Origin: Planctomycetota bacterium
Lineage (GTDB): Bacteria > Planctomycetota > SZUA-567 > H5-PLA8
Direction: 5' to 3'
Length of the DNA stretch: 64,000 nt
NCBI GenBank assembly: GCA_015075375.1
Contig: JABTUM010000001.1
Location: 925,201 to 989,200 of the forward strand
In this document: positions 7,537-15,834 of the stretch, one piece after another
How the letters are laid out: each line of letters starts with the position of its first letter
How positions within the stretch are numbered: position 1 is the stretch's first letter
Made by a program: the position numbers and the translations under genes
The notes under the pieces: generated by a model
Told to the model about the DNA's origin: nothing
The model's database searches: none
Seen by the model: the letters and a program-made list of their open reading frames with translations, nothing else

Positions 7537-7571
7537 AATCTCGAAGCGGCGGATCGATTGCAGAGCGCCGC

Positions 7572-7612
7572 AAAAAAAGCCGGCGCCGCGTGGGGTGCAC
7601 TCGGCGCCGGCT
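7572..7612 (-). terminator. Intrinsic terminator of Spy-like gene 1
   Basis: AGCCGGCGCCG (7578-7588) pairs with CGGCGCCGGCT (7602-7612), an 11-pair GC-rich stem. Read on the minus strand it is followed by seven T. It lies 84 bases beyond the stop of the minus-strand gene. Confidence 0.85.
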
Positions 7613-7695
7613 GGGGGTGGGAAGAAGCCGCCCTTTTGCGTGCGAGGAAGTCGGGGAACTTCGCTCGCGGGGCGACCCCTTCGTTGCAAGCAGGG

Positions 7696-8247
7696 TTATT
7701 TTCGAGCGCCCAGTTCGCGGAACTTCCCGTACTGTTCGCCGGTGAGGATGCGGCGGAGTTCGGCCGTGAACTGAATGTTCGGATCGTACTGCCGGCACGC
7801 GCGTGCGGACTGAACGACTTCCTGCGCGGCCTGATTGACCATCACCTGATTGTTGGACTTCAGATACGACTCGCGCGCGTTCTTCTGGTCGGTCATGAGC
7901 TTCTCGCGCCGTCCGGTGAGCTCGTTCTTGACGCTCTGGAGCTTCTGCTTCTGCTCGTCGTCCAGCTTAAGCTGCTCCGCGATCGCGTCGAAGCGGCTCG
8001 TATCGAGCGCCGGGATGTCGATCGCTTCGGGCAGCGGCGGCTTCGCCGTGCCGTCCTGGGCCACGGTCTGGTCCTTGCCGTCCCAGTTGCCGGGCGCGAC
8101 GGCTTTCAGATCGCCCGACTTGATCGGTTTACGGTCGCTGCCGATGGCGACGAACCCGCCGCCGCGTCCGCCGCCCATGGCGTAGCTTTCCTGAGCCGCC
8201 AAGGCCAATAGGAGCAGTCCCAGTACGGTCGTCGTGGTTCTCTTCAT
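7696..8247 (-). CDS. Spy/LTXXQ-like periplasmic protein, copy 1
   Basis: Translation most likely starts at 8247, where GGGAGG stands a few bases upstream, giving 183 residues. A signal peptide (about 1-23) is followed by a glycine-rich stretch (MGGGRGGG) and a helical C-terminal domain. The helical part has the spacing of Spy/CpxP-type envelope proteins (LDDEQKQKLQSVKNELTGRR) and ends ACRQYDPN and QYGKFRELGAR. A clear paralogue lies at 10633-11202, and both face a divergently transcribed AraC regulator. A role in envelope stress or metal sensing is an inference from the fold alone. Confidence 0.75.
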   Translation of the reverse strand: MKRTTTTVLGLLLLALAAQESYAMGGGRGGGFVAIGSDRKPIKSGDLKAVAPGNWDGKDQTVAQDGTAKPPLPEAIDIPALDTSRFDAIAEQLKLDDEQKQKLQSVKNELTGRREKLMTDQKNARESYLKSNNQVMVNQAAQEVVQSARACRQYDPNIQFTAELRRILTGEQYGKFRELGARK

Positions 8248-8613
8248 TGACCTGCCACCTCCCCTTTTGATCCCGCGCAAATTAGGTATAGACCACCTAC
8301 CCGCCCATACCTGTTGATCACCTATTGCACTGGTATGACACTCCTATAAGAGCATAAGTTGCTAGGGTTTTTGATGTTTGCTGGATACGCCAAGGTGATT
8401 TCCATTTCGTACACGCACCGGTGCACGAAGTGTTGTTATTTAGGCTAATATAATACTATTATGAGGTCAAATTTGTAAGCAGTTGTAAGTGCCGAAACTA
8501 AATGTAGGGACGTCTTATAAAGCGAGTAGCCTGTTCACACGGAGCTTGGTTTGCATCAGGATGGGGCCGCGGCCCTTCCGGGCCGGGCTTCTTTAAGGAT
8601 ACGGTATTGCCCT
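8248..8613. promoter_or_regulatory. Divergent intergenic region, Spy-like 1 / AraC 1
   Basis: This 366-base region serves both divergent genes. Near the Spy-like side are AGGTAT (8284), ATACCT (8307) and ACCTAT (8320), possible half-sites of one operator. GCACCGGTGC near 8418 is a perfect 10-base palindrome, and GGCCCTTCCGGGCC near 8574 could form a hairpin in the AraC leader. The middle is AT-rich. No canonical -35/-10 pair is evident. Confidence 0.4.
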
Positions 8614-9627
8614 ATGCTGCTTGAATGGACGCACCCTATCGCAGCCGGATTCTTTCAATCGGACCATGCCACGCGCCGGCCGGCGCTGGATACGAGCCGC
8701 CACGCGGCGTTGATTTACGTGACGACGGGCGAAGGGTTCTGGCAGGTGGGCGGCTGGACGTTCCCGATCCGGCGCGGCGATTTCTTCGCGGTGCCGGAAG
8801 GCTGCGAACTGGCTCCGCGTTTGAAGCTGGGCGGGCTGCTGGGTTTTTATTACGCGCATTTCGAACTGGATCTGCGCGAACGCGCGCGCGGCCTGACGCT
8901 GAAGTGGCCGTGGGATTTGAGCGACGACGTGCCGAAGCCGGGGGAACCCGCCGAAGCTCCTGTGGCGGGCGGGGATTTTCAGCCCGAGATCGCGGCGCTG
9001 TTCCGGCAGTTGCAGCACGAGCTGAGCCGGCGGCTTCCGGCGTCGCGCGCCGCGGCGCGTGCGCAGTTGACGCTGCTGGGCGTGGCGTACGCCCGGCAGA
9101 TCGTCGCCGCGGCGCGCTCGAAGGAAGAGACGGACGCGCATGCTCCGGTGCGGCCGAAGCATTCGGCGCGTTCGGGGCGCGCGCTGCCGGAATCGGTGGC
9201 CAAGACGATCGATTACGTGCACGATCATCTGGACCGCGAGCTGAAGCTGACCGAATTGGCGCGCGTAGCGGGGTTCAGCGAGCGGCGGCTGATCCAGGTC
9301 TTTCGCAAGCTGCTGGGCCGTTCGCCCATGGCGTTCGTGCGCGAGCAGCGCATCCGTGAGGCTCAGCGCCTGTTGTCCCAGCGCGGGATCACGATCAAGG
9401 ATGTGGCGGCGCGCTTGAACTTCGCCGACGCGCATCATTTCAGCCGCGTCTTCCGGCAGGTGACGGGGATTTCGCCCAGCGATTTCGTGCGCGGCCTGCC
9501 GCTGCGCAAGAATCCGCAAAGCGGGCATGTGGCCGTCAGCCGGCCCGATACGCTGCCGAAGCGCGAATCGAACCGCATCTCGAACCGTCAGCCGCGCCCC
9601 AGCGGGCGCTTCAACGCGGCGCTGTAA
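8614..9627 (+). CDS. AraC-family transcriptional regulator 1
   Basis: The ATG at 8614 is preceded by AAGGAT and gives 337 residues. The N-terminal half is a cupin-like sensor (AALIYVTTGEGFWQVGG, then FPIRRGDFFAVPEG). The C-terminal AraC domain (about 196-294) has two helix-turn-helix motifs, LTELARVAGFSERRLIQVF and IKDVAARLNFADAHHFSRVF, and ends GISPSDFVRG. It is closely similar to the regulator at 11428, including the unusual PIAAGFFQSD / PVAAGYFQCD opening. It is divergent from Spy-like gene 1, its likely target. The stop overlaps the convergent TPR gene by 17 bases. Confidence 0.88.
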   Translation: MLLEWTHPIAAGFFQSDHATRRPALDTSRHAALIYVTTGEGFWQVGGWTFPIRRGDFFAVPEGCELAPRLKLGGLLGFYYAHFELDLRERARGLTLKWPWDLSDDVPKPGEPAEAPVAGGDFQPEIAALFRQLQHELSRRLPASRAAARAQLTLLGVAYARQIVAAARSKEETDAHAPVRPKHSARSGRALPESVAKTIDYVHDHLDRELKLTELARVAGFSERRLIQVFRKLLGRSPMAFVREQRIREAQRLLSQRGITIKDVAARLNFADAHHFSRVFRQVTGISPSDFVRGLPLRKNPQSGHVAVSRPDTLPKRESNRISNRQPRPSGRFNAAL

Positions 9628-10543
9628 GCGGCGCATCGTTCGCATCCTTTGCAATCTTCGCTTCCGGCAGCCAGCGGTCGAGCAGCGCTCGAAACGCGGC
9701 GTCTTCGTGCAACGCGACGAAATCCGGATCGTTCCAGACGTCCTGGCGGCTCAAGTGGCGGTGATTGGGCGTGCGAAAGAACGCATCCAGCCAGCGCAGG
9801 CAGGCCGCGCGGTCGTCCGCCAGCGCGCAGTAGCCGGCGGCGTTGTAGAGCACGCAGCAGTGAACGGGCTCTTCGCCCGGTCCTTCCACGGAACAGCCGG
9901 CGCGTTCCAGCGCGCGAGCGAAAGCGGCTGCGGCGGCGGCGCGCTGCCCGGCGCGCTGGGCCTGTCCCGCGTACTGCAAGAGGGCGATGGGATCGCCGGG
10001 GTCGGCGGCCACGGCGCGGCGGGCGTGAACCGCGGCGGCGGCATGGTTGCCGCGGCTGCCGTGAAAATGGCACAAGCTGCGATGCGTGTCGGCCAGCGGG
10101 CAAAGGGCCAAGCTCGCCTCGAAGCAGCGTAACGCGTCGGCGTCGCGGCCCGCATGAGCGGCCAGTTCGCCCAGTCCGCGCAGCGCGAAGGCGCGTGCTT
10201 GGGGATCCTGGCGCGGGGCCTCTAGCGCGCGGTTGAAGGCCTGCCGCGCAAGCTCCGCGTCGTGGACGTAAAAGCGCAGGTATTCGCCGTAGGCGGACCA
10301 GAGCGCGGCATGGTCCGCAAAGCGGGTCAAGCCTTCGGCGTACGCCGCGTCTGCGCCCAAGAGGTCTTCGCGGTGTTCGCAATCGGCGGCGCGGTCGAGG
10401 ATATCGGTCAGGGCTTGCGGCCACGGAGCGTACGCGGCGCGGTGCGCGTAGGCGTGGGCCGACCACCAGGCGGCCGCCACCAGCGCCGCGCACGCGGCGG
10501 TTCGTGCCGCCCAGCGGCAGCGGGAAAGCTCGGAGGGAGGCAT
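9611..10543 (-). CDS. Membrane-anchored TPR protein
   Basis: From the ATG at 10543 it has 310 residues. A membrane segment (about 11-28) is followed by tetratricopeptide-like repeats rich in alanine: ADAAYAEGLTRFADHAALWS, ARAFALRGLGELAAHAGRDA and the related AVAADPGDPIALLQYAGQAQ. The C-terminal third (SRQDVWNDPDFVALHEDAAF) matches the common TPR ending in which L-x-x-DPDF precedes a final short helix. Because a terminator stands between it and Spy-like gene 2, it probably has its own promoter or depends on read-through. A scaffold role is inferred. Confidence 0.72.
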   Translation of the reverse strand: MPPSELSRCRWAARTAACAALVAAAWWSAHAYAHRAAYAPWPQALTDILDRAADCEHREDLLGADAAYAEGLTRFADHAALWSAYGEYLRFYVHDAELARQAFNRALEAPRQDPQARAFALRGLGELAAHAGRDADALRCFEASLALCPLADTHRSLCHFHGSRGNHAAAAVHARRAVAADPGDPIALLQYAGQAQRAGQRAAAAAAFARALERAGCSVEGPGEEPVHCCVLYNAAGYCALADDRAACLRWLDAFFRTPNHRHLSRQDVWNDPDFVALHEDAAFRALLDRWLPEAKIAKDANDAPLTAPR

Positions 10544-10561
10544 GCGCGAGGCGGCTCCTGA

Positions 10562-10598
10562 AAAATCGGGAGGGGCCGGCATGGTTCCGGCCCCTCCC
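10562..10598 (-). terminator. Intrinsic terminator of Spy-like gene 2
   Basis: GGGAGGGGCCGG (10568-10579) and CCGGCCCCTCCC (10587-10598) form a perfect 12-pair stem with a seven-base loop. On the minus strand it is followed by GATTTTT. Confidence 0.85.
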
Positions 10599-10632
10599 TG
10601 GCGCGGGGTCATGGTGCGGGGAGCACCATGTA

Positions 10633-11202
10633 CTACACTCGAGAGGCCAGCTCGCGGAACGCGCCGAACTGCGTCGCGTCCAGAATGTTCTTCAGGCCGG
10701 CAACGAATTTTTGATTCGGATCGAACGAGCGGCATGCGCCGGCGGCTTCGACGACGTCGCGTGCGATCGTCTGGCACGCCACGGGGCAGGCGGTGCGTTC
10801 GTAGGACGAGCGCGCGCTGGATTGTTCCTTCGCCAGCTTCTCGGCTTCCGCGCGAATGGTTCGCTTCAGCGCGTCGATGCGTTCGACTTGCTCGGCGCTG
10901 AGGTTTAGGTCGCTGGCCACCGCGTCGAACTTGCGCGTATCCAGGCTGGCGATTTCCACCGCCGCAGGCAGCGGGAACTTCTGGGCGGTCTGGTCGCTCG
11001 TGGAATGCCCGCCGCCGCCGGTACCGCGCGCGCCCAGCCCGCCGGTGACGACGGAACCGCGCTTGCCCGCCGGCTGCCCGCCGCTGCGCACCCCCACGCG
11101 TCCGCCGCCGCTCCGGCCGCCGCCGCCGCACAATGCGAACGCGTCCGAACTGCACCACGCGCCGACCATCAGCAACAGCGCGCCCATCGTAAGCATCTTC
11201 AT
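10633..11202 (-). CDS. Spy/LTXXQ-like periplasmic protein, copy 2
   Basis: The product has 189 residues with a signal peptide (about 1-23) and a glycine/arginine-rich stretch, then a helical domain homologous to the protein at 7696-8247. Shared signatures are LDTRKFDAV, LSAEQVERIDALKRTI, ACRSFDPN and QFGAFRELASR. Two extra cysteines (TACPVACQT) distinguish this copy. It is divergent from AraC regulator 2, repeating the arrangement of copy 1. The family resemblance to Spy/CpxP is structural; the ligand is unknown. Confidence 0.75.
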   Translation of the reverse strand: MKMLTMGALLLMVGAWCSSDAFALCGGGGRSGGGRVGVRSGGQPAGKRGSVVTGGLGARGTGGGGHSTSDQTAQKFPLPAAVEIASLDTRKFDAVASDLNLSAEQVERIDALKRTIRAEAEKLAKEQSSARSSYERTACPVACQTIARDVVEAAGACRSFDPNQKFVAGLKNILDATQFGAFRELASRV

Positions 11203-11427
11203 GTCCGGCTCTCCTTATCATGGTCGGGCCGGGCCTTCAGTACCGCCCGAAGCGCCCGGCCCTCGCTTGTTTCGATGTACCAAGGTCGGATCGGAGCGCG
11301 TGGCCTTAGGCCCAGTGCCGAAAGGGACATCACGTGTGCCGGAATGTCCACTGGTAGCGCGGAAGGCTGACAAGTGCGGGTCTGCGGCAGCAGCCTCTCT
11401 CTAAGGGAGCGCGCGGCGAGCGCGTCT

Positions 11428-12423
11428 ATGAGAGCAGGAAACGGAGCACACCTCTTGCTCTTCGAACACACCCGGCCGGTGGCCGCCGGTTACTTTCAAT
11501 GCGACCTGAATACGCGGCGCGCGCATCGCGATCCGTCCGCTCAAGCGGCGCTGGTGTATCTCGCCAGCGGCGCGGGTACGTGGAAGATCGGACCGTGGCA
11601 AGGCAAGCTGGAGCGCGGCGGACTGCTGGCGCTGCCCGTGGACTTGCCGGCGGCTTTGTATCCGCTGCCGCATCAGGCGCTGGGCTACTACTACGTGTAT
11701 CTGGAAGGGGACGGTCCGAACGGCGCGAAGGATTTGCGCTGGCCGTGGGATTTGGGCATCGCCTGGCCTAACGGGGAGGCGCCGCCGCCGGTGGCGAGCG
11801 GCGATTTTCAAGCCAGTGTGGCGGGGCTGGTGCGGCGGATACAGGACGAACTGGCGCGCCGGCGCACGGGCGCGCCGGTGGTGGCCCGCGCGTGCTTGAG
11901 CCTGTTGGGGGTCGGTTTCGCGCGCATGCTGAGCGCGCAGCACGAACCGCGGGCGGCCGGACCCGCCGCTCGAACGGCGCCGAAGGCCGGCTCGGATTGG
12001 CCCGAGCCCGTGGCGCGCGCGGTGGACTTCGTGCTCCAGAACCTCGACCGCGATCTATCGCTGCTGGAACTGGCACGCGTCGCGCGCTACAGCGAACGCC
12101 GGCTGGTGCAGCTTTTTCGCTCCGCGCTGGGGCGTTCGCCCATGGCGTACGTCCGGGAGCAGCGCGTGCGCGAGGCGCAGCGGCTGCTGATGCAAGGCGG
12201 CATGACGATCAAGGAGGTCGCGCTGCGGCTGAACTTCGCCGATCCGCAGCATTTTTGCCGCGTCTTCCGGCAGGCGACGGGGATCACGCCCAGCGATTAT
12301 CTGGCCGGCCGCGCGCCGCTCAAGCAGACGCGCGCTTCGGGGTACACGCCGTCCTCCGAAAGCCGCCGCGAGCATCCGCGGAGAGGGAGCGGGCATCGCT
12401 CCGTCGCCGCTTCGCATTCCTGA
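11428..12423 (+). CDS. AraC-family transcriptional regulator 2
   Basis: The ATG at 11428 gives 331 residues, but TTG at 11455 has GGAG eight bases upstream and would align exactly with the start of AraC 1, so it may be the true start. The cupin-like N-terminus (AALVYLASGAGTWKIG) and the C-terminal double helix-turn-helix (LLELARVARYSERRLVQLF, IKEVALRLNFADPQHFCRVF) are closely related to AraC 1. It is divergent from Spy-like gene 2, separated by 225 bases. The pair is most simply explained by duplication of a whole regulator-target unit. Confidence 0.86.
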   Translation: MRAGNGAHLLLFEHTRPVAAGYFQCDLNTRRAHRDPSAQAALVYLASGAGTWKIGPWQGKLERGGLLALPVDLPAALYPLPHQALGYYYVYLEGDGPNGAKDLRWPWDLGIAWPNGEAPPPVASGDFQASVAGLVRRIQDELARRRTGAPVVARACLSLLGVGFARMLSAQHEPRAAGPAARTAPKAGSDWPEPVARAVDFVLQNLDRDLSLLELARVARYSERRLVQLFRSALGRSPMAYVREQRVREAQRLLMQGGMTIKEVALRLNFADPQHFCRVFRQATGITPSDYLAGRAPLKQTRASGYTPSSESRREHPRRGSGHRSVAASHS

Positions 12424-12584
12424 CGCGCAGGAACCTTAGAGCCACTGACGAAACCATCGTCGGTTGTCTGCATGCGGCGGCGCATCGCGGGACCGCATCA
12501 GGCTCAGGCACCGGATGCTCGTCACGATCCGGCTTCTTCGGCTTCTTTGTCCCGCTTGACCGGCGCGGGTTTGGTTAGCGGCTC

Positions 12585-12815
12585 TTAGACGTTCTCTTCC
12601 TTGCGGTGTTCGAGCAATCCTTCCAGGTGCTGCTTGATCAGGTCGGGCTTGTGCTTGAAGAGCGCGCGCTCGATGTTGTAACCGTCGATGCTCCGCTCGG
12701 ATTTCTTGAGCTTCGCGGCGGCGGCCTGAACTTTCTCGACGCCGGCGAGCATCTCTTTCCAGCCCGCTTCGGCTTCGTCGTAGATCGCCTTGTAGTCCTC
12801 GCCTGCTTCGCTCAT
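12585..12815 (-). CDS. Small helical protein of unknown function
   Basis: The 76-residue protein has GGAG about ten bases upstream of ATG. It is highly charged and predicted helical throughout (WKEMLAGVEKVQAAAAKLKK, then LIKQHLEGLLEHRKEE), with no signal peptide or membrane helix. Size and composition fit a small coiled-coil or regulatory protein. It lies alone between two plus-strand genes. The opposite strand is also open across it because of GC-rich codon bias. Confidence 0.55.
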   Translation of the reverse strand: MSEAGEDYKAIYDEAEAGWKEMLAGVEKVQAAAAKLKKSERSIDGYNIERALFKHKPDLIKQHLEGLLEHRKEENV

Positions 12816-12965
12816 CGCCCGCCGCTCCGTTCACCTTGGTTGAATGGCTGTACCTGCTACGGATACCCTCGCGGAGCGAGAATCGCAAGCGCAGCGAAAG
12901 ACCGTGCGCGCGCGGGCGCGGCGGTGTATGTGCGAGGATTCCCGCGGCGCAAGGAGCGTTCAGGC

Positions 12966-14225
12966 ATGTCCAGGTCTAGCGTGGCTTACGAGCAATGCGA
13001 GCTGTTGACGGGTGCATGGACGCGGCTGGTCCATGCGCTGCACCTTCAGAAGGCCGCGAAGGCGGCAGGCCAAGCCGTACCTGCGGCGTTCTCGTGCACG
13101 CCCGCCGAACTGGAACGCTTGGCGCCGGTGGTGAACCTGGGCCTCGCGTTATCCAAGCGCAGCGAGGCCGATTTCAAGGCTTGGGCGAACGGCACGCAAC
13201 CAGATCTCGACGCGGGGCTCGTGCGGCTGCGCGACGAACTTCCCGATGCGGCGGACGGTACGCCTGGACCTGTATTGCGGGCATGGCTGCAGGAGCGGGC
13301 GCCGCAGGCGTCCGAGACGGCGCGCGCGGCGGTGGCCAGCTTGGTCCAACTCTGCCTGCTCGTGGATCGCGACGGCGATCTGCTTCAGGATTTATACCGC
13401 TGCTATCTTGCCGTGGGGCTGCCGGTCTGCTTCTCGGATCTCGGTTTGCCTTCGGACCACGCGGCGCTGGAGCATGCCGCGCGGGTGCTCGCGGCTCGAA
13501 CGACGCCGTGCCCGTTCGATACCACGGCGCTGGGCTGGGAGATGGCGCTTCAGAAGGTGACGATGTGGGGCGAGAAGAACAGCGGCCGTCGGGACAAGCA
13601 CACGCTGGCGCGCGAACTGCTGGCCGATCCGGAGGTCCAGGCGCTGCTGCCGGCGCTGAAGGCGCAGGGCTCCAGGCGGATCGGCATTCTGGGCCACAGC
13701 ATGACGATGAGCCTGCACTGGACGACGCACGGTTCCTGGTGCGAAGTGGCGTGCGAACTGCTCAAGCTGGTCCAGCCCGGCGTGGAATACGCGAGCTTTC
13801 AGGCGGGCGGCCTGACGCCAACGCGCGCAATTAAGGAGGGCCTGGCGGACCGGCTGCTCGACTGGCGCCCCCGCGAGGCGCTGCTGTACATGTTCCTGGG
13901 CAAGCCCGAAGACCGCGCGAGCCTGGCGGAGATCGTGCGGCGCTTGAAGGCCGCCGAGGTCCGCATCCAGATCGTCGACGACATCCGTCCGTGGACTTAC
14001 GAATGGTACCAAGGCCAGGAGGCCGAACACGCGTACGAGCGCGAACTGTGTGCGCGCGAAGGCGCGGACTTCCTCGACATGCTGCACCGCCACCGGTCCG
14101 CGAAGGATTGGGAATCGTGGAAGCCGCTGGGCGGCGACGTGCATCTGCATACGCCCGCGCACCTCTTTTATGCGAAGGAACTCTTGAAGGATTGGTCGGC
14201 TCCGCGCAGACGTTCCTCCCGTTGA
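12966..14225 (+). CDS. SGNH/GDSL-type hydrolase domain protein
   Basis: The ATG at 12966 has AAGGAG ten bases upstream and gives 419 residues. The N-terminal 230 residues are helical and unfamiliar. From about 238 there is an SGNH-like region: RRIGILGHSMTMSLHW places Ser245 in a GHS version of the GDS block, and GGDVHLHTPAHL near 389-400 provides the Asp/His of the last block. An esterase or acylhydrolase role is inferred; the middle SGNH blocks are not obvious. No signal peptide, so probably cytoplasmic. It lies immediately upstream of the sigma-54 activator and may be co-transcribed with it. Confidence 0.62.
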   Translation: MSRSSVAYEQCELLTGAWTRLVHALHLQKAAKAAGQAVPAAFSCTPAELERLAPVVNLGLALSKRSEADFKAWANGTQPDLDAGLVRLRDELPDAADGTPGPVLRAWLQERAPQASETARAAVASLVQLCLLVDRDGDLLQDLYRCYLAVGLPVCFSDLGLPSDHAALEHAARVLAARTTPCPFDTTALGWEMALQKVTMWGEKNSGRRDKHTLARELLADPEVQALLPALKAQGSRRIGILGHSMTMSLHWTTHGSWCEVACELLKLVQPGVEYASFQAGGLTPTRAIKEGLADRLLDWRPREALLYMFLGKPEDRASLAEIVRRLKAAEVRIQIVDDIRPWTYEWYQGQEAEHAYERELCAREGADFLDMLHRHRSAKDWESWKPLGGDVHLHTPAHLFYAKELLKDWSAPRRRSSR

Positions 14226-14256
14226 CGTGCCGCGGCGGCGGGGCACCATCGTCGGG

Positions 14257-15813
14257 ATGCCCGTCACGCTCGTGCACCGCCCAAAGGGCGTCCCCGCCGA
14301 ACGCCTGCTCCTGATCGGCGGCTTCGACGCCGAGTTATCCGCGGCGTTACGCAAGACCAACTGGCTGGTCGAAGAACTCCTCGACGGGCGCGAAGCGCTG
14401 GAGAGCGCCTCGCAGCGCGAGTACGGCGTGGTGCTGTGCAGCCTGCGCATGGACGGGACGTGGGGCCTGGACGTGATGGAGGCGGTGCTGCGCGCCGATC
14501 CGCTGACGCCGGTGGTGATCTCGACGCACGAACGCAATCCGCGCGTGGTGGTGGAGGCGATGCAGCGCGGCGCGTTCGATTACGTCAACGAGCCGTACGT
14601 TGACCTGCCCGGCGTGCTGCGGGTGCTGGACCGGGCGGTGCAGCGCCGGGTGGCGCTGCGGCAAGGGCGCGAATGGCGCGCGGCGCTGGCCGGAGACGGG
14701 GTGCGCTTCTTCGGGGATCTGGTCGGTCGTAGCGAAGCGTTCCGCGAGTTGTGCGAAAAGGTTCGGCAGGTCGCGCCGAACCGTTCGCCGGTGCTGGTGG
14801 AAGGCGAATCGGGCGTCGGCAAGGAAGGCGTGGCGCGCGCGCTGCACGAAGCCAGCGAACGGCGCTACGGTCCGTTCGTGGCCGTGCATTGCGGTGCGAT
14901 TCCCGAAAGCCTGCTCGAAAGCGAACTTTTCGGGCACGAGAAGGGCGCGTTTACCGGCGCCGACGCCACGCGCGTGGGCGTCTTCGAAGCCGCCAGCGGC
15001 GGCACGCTTTTCCTCGACGAGATCGGGCTCACCAGTCCGGCCTGCCAGGGCAAGCTGCTGCGCGTGCTCGAGAACGGCGTGATCAGGCGCGTGGGCGCGA
15101 GCCGCGAGTTTCAAGTCGACGTGCGCGTCGTCAGCGCCACCAACGAACCGCTCGACGAACTCGTCGCGCAGAAGCGCTTTCGCGCCGACCTGTTTTACCG
15201 CTTGAACGTGGTGACGCTGAAGGCGCCGCCGCTGCGCGAACGCAAAGAGGATATCGCGCTGCTGGCGTACCACTTCGCGCAGCGCTTCGCCGACGAATCG
15301 GGCAAGCCGTTCGAGGCCATCTCCCCGCCGGCGCTGGAAGCGCTGCAGGCGCACGCGTATCCGGGCAACGTGCGCGAACTGCGCAACCTGGTCGAGCGGG
15401 CGGTGGTCTTCGCGCGCGGGCCGGTGATCCGCACGACGGATCTGCCCGAAGCGCTGCGCACGTCCGCGCCGCGCGAAGCGCCCGGATCGGAAGCCGAACC
15501 CGCGCCTTCGGCCGCCTCGCGCGCGCAGCGCGCGCATCTGCTGGGCGCGCGCGGCGCCGGCGGGCTTGACGAGCGCCTGGCCGCGGTGGAGCAGAGCTTG
15601 CTGGAGCAGGCGCTCGCCCAGGCCGGCGGGAACCGCTCGCACGCCGCGCGGCTCTTGGACATCCGGCGCACCAATCTGCTGCAGAAGCTCCGGCGCTACG
15701 GACTCGACGGCGGCAAGCCGAAGCGCGCGAAGCCGAAGCGCGCCCAACCATCCGCCGCGAAGCGCAAGACGAAACCGAAGCCGAAGCCGAAGCCGAAGAA
15801 GCGCACGCGGTAA
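14257..15813 (+). CDS. Sigma-54-dependent activator with degenerate receiver domain
   Basis: The ATG at 14257 gives 518 residues; a GTG at 14227 is in frame but has no ribosome site. Residues 15-130 have the receiver fold, but the phospho-accepting Asp is Ser62 (VVLCSLRM), the conserved Lys is Glu112 (DYVNEPYV) and the acidic pocket is Gly-Gly, so it cannot be phosphorylated in the usual way. The AAA domain is intact: Walker A GESGVGKE (183-190), GAFTGA (230-235) for sigma-54 contact, Walker B GGTLFLDEIG. A Fis-type helix-turn-helix (GGNRSHAARLLDIRRTNLLQ) and a lysine/proline-rich tail end the protein. Confidence 0.88.
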   Translation: MPVTLVHRPKGVPAERLLLIGGFDAELSAALRKTNWLVEELLDGREALESASQREYGVVLCSLRMDGTWGLDVMEAVLRADPLTPVVISTHERNPRVVVEAMQRGAFDYVNEPYVDLPGVLRVLDRAVQRRVALRQGREWRAALAGDGVRFFGDLVGRSEAFRELCEKVRQVAPNRSPVLVEGESGVGKEGVARALHEASERRYGPFVAVHCGAIPESLLESELFGHEKGAFTGADATRVGVFEAASGGTLFLDEIGLTSPACQGKLLRVLENGVIRRVGASREFQVDVRVVSATNEPLDELVAQKRFRADLFYRLNVVTLKAPPLRERKEDIALLAYHFAQRFADESGKPFEAISPPALEALQAHAYPGNVRELRNLVERAVVFARGPVIRTTDLPEALRTSAPREAPGSEAEPAPSAASRAQRAHLLGARGAGGLDERLAAVEQSLLEQALAQAGGNRSHAARLLDIRRTNLLQKLRRYGLDGGKPKRAKPKRAQPSAAKRKTKPKPKPKPKKRTR

Positions 15814-15834
15814 CTCCCCGGAAGGCCCCCTTTC

